From the NCBI RefSeq assembly GCF_902167145.1, contig NC_050100.1, positions 189,093,439-189,157,438 on the forward strand: DNA of 64,000 bases, written 5' to 3'. Positions 9,164-18,033 of this stretch are shown piece by piece. The DNA comes from Zea mays. Taxonomy: Eukaryota; Streptophyta; Magnoliopsida; Poales; Poaceae. Under the pieces are notes generated by a model. The model saw only the letters and a list, made by a program, of their open reading frames with translations. It was not told where the DNA came from and searched no databases. Position 1 is the stretch's first letter. Each line of letters starts with the position of its first letter. The position numbers and the translations under genes were made by a program.

Positions 9164-11012
9164 CCTGCCGCGGAGTTAATGCGACGGGGCGAGTGGTTGG
9201 CGGGGCGGCCGTTGCGCGTGCGCGAGCCGTTCGAGGAACGGATCACGGGCGCGTTGTCTTCACGCCGTGAGAGGGGGCTCTCTTGCTGCCCCAGGATGGG
9301 ACGTGAGCTTGGCTGACGACGTGACCGCTGCTCCCGCCTGCCTGCCACCGTCATTACTGCCGGCCCACTTTTGGCCGCATTGACCGCCGCGTCAGGCTGG
9401 CGCTGCTGAGTCGTGCGCTGGGTCGCCTCGAGTCGCGGTATTGGTTCCGCAATCGAGGAGGCGCGGTGGTGGCGCAAGTGGCGGTGCGGTTGCTTGCATG
9501 CAGCATCCGGCGCGCCGGTTGCGTGACGCGTGGGCCTGGGCCTCCATGCTGGCGTGTTGGGAGTCGGAGAAGCGCGTCCACTTGGCGCGGTTGCATGCCG
9601 CCTGCATGGCTGCCCGCCTCTTTCGCCCGTTGGTCTAGGCAGAAAGTGAGGGGTCACTTGTAACCGCTGGGCGGTTGTGTGCACCACGCGCGGCGGTTTG
9701 GCTTCTTCTGCTCTGAGCCGGTTTGCATGACATGCGGGACCCTGCCCCCGCGCCGCAGGGGAAGGCCTTGGAGCGTGCTGGAGAAGACTCAACCCGTGAC
9801 GGTTGGGGGCGCACGTAGGGAGAGTTGCCTTTAAAAGGAGGGCGACCTCTTTCGGAAGGCGACCATGTCTTCTCGCTCCCTTATGCATCGCGTCTTTCCA
9901 CCTTCCAAGCCCCCGGATGGGGGATACCCGCCATCTTTTCGCCTCATCGTTGGAGAAACGCAACTCCGTGGGAGTTGGTACCTTTCAGCCATCGTTCGGC
10001 TTCAAGGATTTTCATCTGCCAGCCCGGCTGTACCCCCCCGCCGGCGGTCACCCAAGACGGTGACCACCAGTTCCTGGGTGGGGAGAAGCAAGCCGGGCTG
10101 CGATCTTGGTCCCACCCTCAGCTTCAAGGATGTTCATCATCCTCGCTGGGGTGGGGCCGGGCTGAGCCGGCGCTCTACCTCCCGCGCGGGTTCGTGGGCC
10201 ACCCTCTCCCGCGTTGTTCGAGGGAGAGGGCGCTCACTGGCCCTGCGGGCGGCCCGGACTTCGACAGCGCGGGGCTGGTCGACGATGGGCGTCGTCACCT
10301 CCAGCGTGTCGGGCTCGTCGGCTTGGCTCCCGGCGGCCCCTCCTGCCGGAAGGCGGTTGCCGCGCCGTGTGCACGGGAGGACCACCCAAGATGCCGCGCG
10401 CTGCTAGGGCGGCGTTCGTGTTCTGGGGTGGTCCTGCCTTTGCACCGGGATGGTGCCTTCACGCAGAGGCCGGTGCCCCACTCGTCCGGGAGGATTTGAG
10501 TGGGGATCTGCCGGAGGGCTGATGGCCCCTGCCGTCAGTGCCGAGGCGGCGGCGGTTCGAGAAGTCCCCGTCGCCGACGGGATCACCGCCACCATCCGCG
10601 CTTCGGGCCTCCGGCTCTTTGTACTTGTCCTCGCCCCTCGAGCGTCGGCGTGGGCGAGGGCAAGATTGCAGCAGCGCCCACCCTGAGGCCTGCGCTGCGG
10701 CAGTTCGGCCACCCGGAGCGGGGGTCGTTGTCGTCGTAGTCAGAGCGGGCGGCGGCGAGCCGCTCGTCAGTCTTCTGTTGCTCCGCAGGCCCTCCCCCAT
10801 GGAGTGGGGTTGTTCGTACCTGCGGAGGGGGAACCGGAGTTCCGTTTGTAATGGCACTTTGAATGCCAGTGTTTTTGTTCATCGTGGCTGTCGAGGCCTG
10901 AACATGTATGTAATTTTGGCACGGAGCCGTGTTTTTTCCTCATTTTCGAGCACTAAGTCTCGCCTGTTGATTATCTGAACCGCTTCACCAAGCATGAGTC
11001 GCCCCGTGTCAA

Positions 11013-11892
11013 GGTGACGAGTGAGGTATCCGTATCCTGGAGGCGTAGGAGTCCCTCGGCTCGATCGGGCTTGTTGTCTGAGGCTCCTCTAGCTTAGTTA
11101 AAGAGACCCCTTGGCCGCTCTTCGACGAGCCGAGGCCAGGGGTAGCGATATCAGCATGAACAGAGGCGGAGTTGGCTCGAAAATGAAACTTGGTTGGCCG
11201 GAGCCTAGCCGGGTTGTCCGTCAGCGGGACCGACGCCGGAGTTGATCAGCCGAGGCCTCGGGTCGGGCTGGCGCCCTTGGAAGATGGTTGGCCGAGGCCC
11301 CAGAGGTAACCGGCCGAGCCGCCTGCTCGGGCCGGATTCCCGGAGAAGTCCCTGGACCGCGTCGCCGTCCGAGGCTGGGTCGGACCTCGCTGAAGGTGTC
11401 GTCGATGCCGAGGGTGCTACAGCCCCTTTCCAGCGTGAAGACCCGAGCCTGCAGGATCAGAGTGTCTTGTAGCGTGTGCCTTCTGAGGCCGCCGAGGCCA
11501 GAATACACACCCTCGCTGTGTTGTAAAGCTGCGTCTCCTTTCCTCTCGTTTCGAGTATCTGGACTCTTTCGTCGGTAACAGGGGTATTTGTGCGAGCGAG
11601 AGTTGCTTCTCGCGGAAGGTGATGAGTGAGGTATCCGTATCCCGGAGGCGTGGGAGTCCCTCGGCTCGGTCGGCCTTGCCGCTTACTTGCACTTTCACCC
11701 GTCCATGAGGCCCTGTCACCGACTCAGTCGAGAAGGCTCGAAGGATCGCTTCGGCAGAAGAGCTTTCGAACATGAAGACTTGTTCGGTCCGCGGAATCGC
11801 TTTATCCGAACGCGAGTTACTTATCGCAGAAGGTGATGAGTGAGGTATCCGTATCCCGGAGGCGTAGGAGTCCCTCGGCTCGGTCAGCCTTG
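11013..11892. repeat. three dispersed about 61-bp direct repeats in Huck-like 3' region
   Basis: Copies at 11013-11073, 11618-11678 and 11832-11892 share GAGTGAGGTATCCGTATCC and then GAGTCCCTCGGCTCG. The last two are also preceded by a related CGAGAGTTGCTTCTCGC-like stem. Confidence 0.8.
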
Positions 11893-12122
11893 GCTGCTTA
11901 CGTGTACTCCGTTGTTTTCAGGATCCACTTTTCGAAGTAGTCAGAAAGCACGAAAGATATTCTGGCAGAAGAGATCTTTTTTCGAGGAAAATTTCAACGC
12001 AGAGGGGGTTCCCCCCCTTTTAGCCCCCGAGGGAGGGTCGGGCCTTGCCGAGGCGAGGCCGACCCTTCCTTGATGACTAAACTTTGCGTGGGTGCGAGGT
12101 ATATGAACAACTTGAAAACATC

Positions 12123-12574
12123 TTAAGGGTAGAAGCAACATAGCTGTTGGATGTTCCAAGCGTTGCCGTAGACCTCGCCTTGACTGTTGGCCAGCTTGTA
12201 CGTTCCGGGCTTCAGAACTTTGGCGATGATGAATGGCCCCTCCCAGGGGGGCGTGAGCTTGTGCCTCCCTCGGGCGTCTTGCCGCAGCCGAAGCACCAGG
12301 TCGCCCACCTGGAGGTCTCGGGGCCGGACCCCTCGGGCGTGGTAGCGTCGCAGGGACTACTGGTACCGCGCCGAGTGTAGTAAGGCCTTGTCCCGAGCCT
12401 CTTCCAGCTGGTCCAGCGAGTCTTCTCGGCTAGCTTGGTTGCTTTGATCGTTGTAGGCCCTCGTCCTCGGGGAGCCGTATTCCAGGTCAGTGGGCAAGAC
12501 GGCCTCGGCCCCGTAGACCAGGAAGAACGGCGTGAAACCCGTGGCTCGGCTCGGCGTTGTCCTCAGGCTCCAGA
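12123..12574 (-). pseudogene. Huck-like integrase, C-terminal part (split by element A)
   Basis: Continues the integrase of 22080-22796 across the Ji-like insertion; the break falls in a Trp codon at the CCAGA target duplication. It reads SLRTTPSRATGFTPFFLVYG, then after an internal TAG (12357-12359, probably a former CAG) YHARGVRP and GDLVLRLRQDARGRHKLTP through GTYKLANSQGEVYGNAWN. The GDLVL and WEGPFIIAKVL motifs are typical of the Gypsy integrase C-terminal domain. It ends at TAA 12123-12125. Confidence 0.85.
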
Positions 12575-13906
12575 TGAAAGTCGCCTAGAGGGGGGGGTGA
12601 ATAGGGCGAAACTGAAATTTACAAATATAAACACAACTACAAACCGGGTTAGCGTTAGTAATGAAGAAACGAGTCCGCGAGAGAGGGTGCAAAACAAATC
12701 CCAAGCGAATAAGCAAGTGAGACACGGAGATTTGTTTTACCGAGGTTCGGTTCTTGCAAACCTACTCCCCGTTGAGGAGGCCACAAAGGCCGGGTCTCTT
12801 TCAACCATTCCCTCTCTCAAACGATCCACGGATCGAGTGAGCTTTCTCTTCTCAATCACTTGGAACACAAAGTTCCCACAAGGACCACCACAAGTTTGGT
12901 GTCTCTTGCCTCAAATTACAAGTGAGTTTGATTGCAAAGAAAGGATCAAGAAAGAAGAAAGCAATCCAAGCGCAAGAGCTCGAAAGAACACAAGCAAATC
13001 ACTCTCTCTAGTCACTAGGGCGTTGTGTGGAATTTGGAGAGGATTTGATCTCTTTGGTGTGTCTAGAATTGAATGCTAGAGCTCTTGTAGTAGTTGGGAA
13101 GTGGAAAACTTGGATGCAATGAATGGTGGGGTGGTTGGGGTATTTATAGCCCCAACCACCAAAAGTGGCCGTTGGGAGGCTGTCTGCTCGATGGCGCACC
13201 GGACAGTCCGATGCACACCGGACAGTCCGGTGCCCCCTGCCACGTCATCACTGCCGTTGGATTCTGACCGTTGGAGCTTCTGACTTGTGGGCCCGCCTGG
13301 GTGTCCGGTGCACACCGGACAGGTACTGTTTGCTGTCCGGTGTGCCAGTATGGGCGCGCCTGACTTCTGCGCGCGCAGAGCGCACATTAAATGCGCGACA
13401 GAGAGCCGTTGGCGCGGAGATAGCCGTTGCTCCGGAGTCGCACCGGACAGTCTGGTGCACACCGGGCAGTCCGGTGAATTTTAGCGGACTAGCCGTTGGA
13501 GTTTCCCGAAGCTGGCGAGTTCCTGAGGCTGCTTCTCCTTGGCGCACCGGACACTGTCCGGTGTACACCGGACAGTCCGGTGAATTATAGCGCGAGTGCC
13601 TCTGGAAATTCCCGAAGGTGGCGAGTTTGCGTTGGAGTCCTCTGGTGCACCGGACACTGTCCGGTGGTGCACCGGACACTGTCCGGTGTACACCGGACAG
13701 TCCGGTGCTCCCAGACCAGAGTGCCTTCGGTTCCCACTTTGCTATTTTGTTGAATCCAAAACTTGGTCTTTTATTGGCTGAGTGTGAACCTTTTACACCT
13801 GTATAATCTTATACACTTGGGCAGACTAGTTAGTCCAACTGTTTGTGTTGGGCAATTCAACCACCAAAATTAATTAGGGGTTAGGTGTAAGCCTAATTCC
13901 CTTTCA
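12575..13906 (-). repeat. element A left LTR (biological 3' LTR)
   Basis: Carries a minus-strand TATA box TATAAATA at 13141-13148, with palindromic repeats CACCGGACAGTCCGGTG and CACCGGACACTGTCCGGTG spread over 13197-13712 upstream of it. It has one 22-bp repeat unit more than the right LTR, near 13647-13700. Confidence 0.93.
13197..13712. repeat. palindromic repeat array in U3 of element A, left LTR
   Basis: About nine full palindromes of CACCGGAC and GTCCGGTG half-sites around centres of one or three bases (A, or ACT/AGT overlap forms), plus single half-sites near 13303 and 13338. They occur in pairs or triplets separated by short GTGCA or GTA links. The clusters are followed by AATTATAGCG or similar. 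The same arrays recur in all six SIRE-type LTRs of the window. Confidence 0.9.
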
Positions 13907-14774
13907 ATCTCCCCCTTTTTGGTGATTGATGCCAACACAAACCAAAGCAAACATAGAAGTGCATAATTGAACTAGTTTGCATAATGTAAGTGTAAAGGTT
14001 GCTTGGAATTGAGCCAATATAAATACTTACAAGATATGCAAGGATTGTTTCTTTCTTATATAATATTTTGGACCACATTTGCACCACGAGTTTTGTTTTT
14101 GCAAACTATTTTGTAAATCCTTTTCAAAGTTCTTTTGCAAATAGTCAAAGGTAAATGAATAAGATTTTGCAAAGCATTTTCAAGATTTGAAATTTTCTCC
14201 CCCTGTTTCAAACGCTTTCCCTTTGACTAATCAAAACTCCCCCTAAAAGAGATCCTCCTCTTAGTGTTCAAGAGGGTTTTGATATATACTTTTGAAATAC
14301 TAATTTTCTCCCTTTTGAACATAATAGGATATTAATTGAAAATATTCAATACTTAAGTTTTTTGAATTTGGTGGTGGTGCGGTTCTTTTGCTTTGGGCTC
14401 ACTTCTCCCCCTTTTTGGCATGAATCGCCAAAAACGGAATCATTAGAGCCCTTGAAGTGCTTTTCTTCCCCTTTGGTCATAAATAAATGAGTTAAGATTA
14501 TACCAAAGACGAAGTCCGGTCCTTTTACTTTGGGCTCATACTCTCTCCCCCAAAGACAAAGTCCTTTTGCTTTGAATTCTCCCCCTAAAGATGGAGAGAA
14601 GCGCGGAGTGACGGCGAAGGATGAGTTACGGAGTGGAAGCCTTTGTCTTCGCCGAAGACTCCAATTTCCTTTCAATATACCTATGACTTGGTTTGAGATA
14701 AACTTGACAACCCATTAGTCATAGCATATAAAAGAGATATGATCAAAGGTATATATATGAGCTATGTGTGCAAT
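13907..14774 (-). other. element A 3' untranslated region and polypurine tract
   Basis: Between the pol stop and the 3' LTR. It starts (next to the LTR) with the purine run seen as ATCTCCCCCTTTTT on +, and contains further CTCCCCCT stretches near 14200, 14240, 14400 and 14580 that could act as extra purine primers. There is no gene. Confidence 0.8.
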
Positions 14775-17700
14775 TTAACAAAAGAAATTCCTAGAATCAA
14801 GAATATTGAGCTCATGCCTAAGTTTGTTAAAAGATTGTTCATCAAGAGGCTTGGTAAAGATATCGGCTAATTGATCTTTAGTATTAATGTAAGAAATCTC
14901 GATATCTCCCTTTTGTTGGTGATCCCTAAGAAAATGATACCGAATGGCTATGTGCTTAGTGCGGCTATGCTCGACGGGATTGTCGGCCATTTTGATTGCA
15001 CTTTCATTATCACATAGCAAAGGGACTTTGGTGAATTTGTAACCGTAGTCCCGCAAGGTTTGCCTCATCCAAAGTAACTGCGCGCAACAATGGCCTGCGG
15101 CAATGTACTCGGCTTCGGCGGTGGAAAGAGCGACCGAATTTTGCTTCTTTGAAGCCCAAGACACCAAGGATCTTCCCAAGAACTGGCAAGTCCCCGATGT
15201 GCTCTTCCTATTGATTTTGCACCCTGCCTAATCGGCATCCGAATATCCAATCAAATCAAATGTGGATCCCCTAGGATACCAAAGCCCAAACTTAGGAGTA
15301 TAAGCCAAATATCTCAAGATTCGTTTTACGGCCGTAAGGTGAGCTTCCTTAGGGTCGGCTTGGAATCTTGCACACATGCAAACGGAAAGCATAATGTCCG
15401 GTCGAGATGCACATAAATAAAGTAATGAACCTATCATCGACCGGTATACCTTTTGATCTACGGACTTACCTCCCGTGTCGAGGTCGAGATGCCCATTGGT
15501 TCCCATGGGTGTCTTGATGGGCTTGGCATCCTTCATCCCAAACTTGGTTAGAATATCTTGAGTGTACTTCGTTTGGCTGATGAAGGTGCCCTCTTGGAGT
15601 TGCTTCACTTGGAATCCTAGAAAATACTTCAACTCCCCCATCATAGACATCTCGAATTTCTGTGTCATAATCCTACTAAACTCTTCACAAGTAGACTCGT
15701 TAGTAGACCCAAATATAATATCATCAACATAAATTTGGCATACAAACAAGTCATTTTCAAGAGTTTTAGTAAAGAGTGTAGGATCGGCTTTACCGACTTT
15801 GAAGCCATTAGCAATAAGGAAATCTCTAAGGCATTCATACCATGCTCTTGGGGCTTGCTTGAGCCCATAAAGCGCCTTAGAGAGCTTATAGACATGGTTA
15901 GGATACTCACTGTCTTCAAAGCCTGGAGGTTGCTCAACATAGACCTCTTCCTTGATTGGTCCATTGAGGAAGGCACTTTTCACGTCCATTTGATAAAGCT
16001 TAAAGCCATGGTAAGTAGCATAGGCCAATAATATACGAATTGACTCAAGCCTAGCTACGGGTGCATAGGTTTCACCAAAATCCAAACCTTCGACTTGTGA
16101 ATACCCCTTGGCCACGAGTCGAGCTTTGTTCCTTGTCACCACACCATGCTCGTCTTGCTTGTTGCGGAAGACCCATTTGGTTCCTACAACATTTTGGTTA
16201 GGACGTGGAACTAAATGCCATACCTCATTCCTAGTGAAATTGTTGAGCTCCTCTTGCATCGCCACCACCCAATCCGAATCTTGGAGTGCTTCCTCTACCC
16301 TGTGTGGCTCAATAGAGGAAACAAACGAGTAATGTTCACAAAAATGTGCAACACGAGATCGAGTAGTTACCCCCTTATGAATGTCGCCGAGGATGGTGTC
16401 GACGGGGTGATCTCGTTGGATTGCTTGGTGGACTCTTGGGTGTGGCGGCCTTTGTTCCTCTTCTTCCTTGTCTTCCTCATTTGCATCTCCCCCTTGATCA
16501 TTGCCATCATCTTGAGGTGGCTCATTTGATTGATCTTCTTCTTCATCAACTTGAGCCTCTTCCTCATTTTGAGTTGGTGGAGATGCTTGCATGAAGGAGG
16601 ATGGTTGATCTTGTGCACTTGGAGGCTCTTCGGATTCCTTAGGACACACATTCCCAATGGACATGTTCCTTAGCGCGATGCATGGAGCCTCTTCTTCACC
16701 TATCTCATCAAGATCAACTTGCTCTACTTGAGAGCCGTTAGTTTCATCAAACACAACGTCACATGAGACTTCAACTAGTCCGGTGGACTTGTTAAAGACC
16801 CTATATGCCCTTGTGTTTGAGTCATAACCAAGTAAAAAGCCTTCTACAGTCTTAGGAGCAAATTTAGATTTTCTACCTCTTTTAACAAGAATAAAGCATT
16901 TGCTACCAAAAACTCTAAAATATGAAATGTTGGGCTTTTTACCGGTTAGGAGTTCATATGATGTCTTCTTGAGGATTCGGTGTAGATACAACCGGTTGAT
17001 GGCGTAGCAAGCGGTGTTGACCGCCTCCGCCCAAAACCGATCCGAAGTTTTGTACTCATCAAGCATGGTCCTTGCCATGTCCAATAGAGTTCGATTCTTC
17101 CTCTCCACTACACCATTTTGTTGTGGCGTGTAGGGAGAAGAGAACTCATGCTTGATGCCCTCTTCCTCAAGAAAGCCTTCTGTTTGAGAGTTCTTGAACT
17201 CCGTCCCGTTGTCGCTTCTTATTTTCTTGATCCTTAAACCGAACTCATTTTGAGCCCGTCTCAAGAATCCCTTTAAGGTCTCTTGGGTTTGTGATTTTTC
17301 CTGTAAAAAGAATACCCAAGTGAAGCGAGAATAATCATCCACAATAACTAGACAGTACTTACTCCCGCCGATGCTTATGTAAGCAATCGGGCCGAATAGA
17401 TCCATGTGTAGGAGCTCCAGTGGCCTGTCGGTTGTCATTATGTTCTTATGCGGATGATGAGTGCCAACTTGCTTCCCTGCTTGGCATGCGCTACAAATCC
17501 TGTCTTTCTCAAAATGAACATTTGTTAATCCTAAAATGTGTTCTCCCTTTAGAAGCTTGTGAAGATTCTTCATCCCAACATGGGCTAGTCGGCGATGCCA
17601 GAGCCAACCCATGTTAGTCTTAGCAATTAAGCAAGTGTCGAGTTCAGCTCTATCAAAATCTACCAAGTATAGCTGACCCTCTAACACTCCCTTAAATGCT

Positions 17701-18017
17701 ATTGAATCATCACTTTTTCTAAAGACAGTGACACCAATATCAGTAAAAAGACAGTTGTAGCCCATTTGACATAATTGAGATACAGAAAGTAAGTTGTAAT
17801 CTAAAGAATCAACAAGAAAAACATTGAAAATAGAATGGTCAGGAGATATAGCAATTTTACCCAAACCTTTGACCAAACCTTGATTTCCATCCCCGAATGT
17901 GATCGCTCTTTGGGGATCTTGGTTTTTCTCATATGAGGAGAACATCCTTTTCTCTCCTGTCATGTGGTTTGTGCATCCGCTGTCGAGTATCCAACTTGAG
18001 CCCCCGGATGCATAAAC
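14775..18017 (-). pseudogene. element A Pol polyprotein (protease, integrase, RT, RNase H), one nonsense codon
   Basis: 1081 codons in one frame from just after TAG 18018-18020 to TAA at 14775. It opens VYASGGSSW and the aspartic protease site [11 protein letters not shown]. The integrase zinc finger H/H/C/C ([10 protein letters not shown]...CSACQAGK) and catalytic D, D and E ([22 protein letters not shown]) follow, then SIRE-type [18 protein letters not shown] has DVKSAFLNG and the catalytic YVDDIIFGS near 15715-15735, and RNase H has CDNESAIKMADNP. The only defect seen is TAG at 15228-15230, in place of Trp in GYSDADWAGC as kept in element B. The frame does not overlap gag. Confidence 0.93.
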
Positions 18018-18033
18018 CTACAACACAAGTTTA
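18018..18033 (-). promoter_or_regulatory. gag stop / splice-acceptor-like AG / pol junction, element A
   Basis: Gag ends at TAA 18031-18033. Thirteen bases later comes an AG (18018-18019 on +, read on minus) directly before the pol sequence GTTTATGCATCC. Elements B and C have the same arrangement with the same 13-base spacing although the bases between differ. A 3' splice site is one explanation; none is proven. Confidence 0.45.

Larger units (their letters stand above)
7594..12122 (-). other. Huck-like element 3' non-coding region
   Basis: About 4.5 kb between the integrase stop codon and the 3' LTR. It is GC-rich, with many short overlapping open frames on both strands and no recognisable protein. 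It holds dispersed direct repeats (8332-8555 and three copies between 11013 and 11892) and the small hAT element at 8744-9163. Long untranslated 3' regions are usual in this family. Confidence 0.7.

Noticed and set aside
9001..9963. 320-codon minus frame in the Huck 3' region
   Set aside because: Runs through the end of a small hAT element, is rich in Arg/Pro/Ala from GC bias, and resembles no family.
13165..13590. Open frames on both strands reading HRTVRC/TPDSPV-type peptides in every Ji/Opie LTR
   Set aside because: They are translations of the palindromic repeats, appear in several frames and both strands, and have no protein-like conservation.
13197..13712. CRISPR-like repeat arrays (short palindromic repeats with spacers)
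   Set aside because: The repeats lie inside plant LTRs, spacers are irregular and shared between copies, and there are no cas genes. They are U3 repeats.
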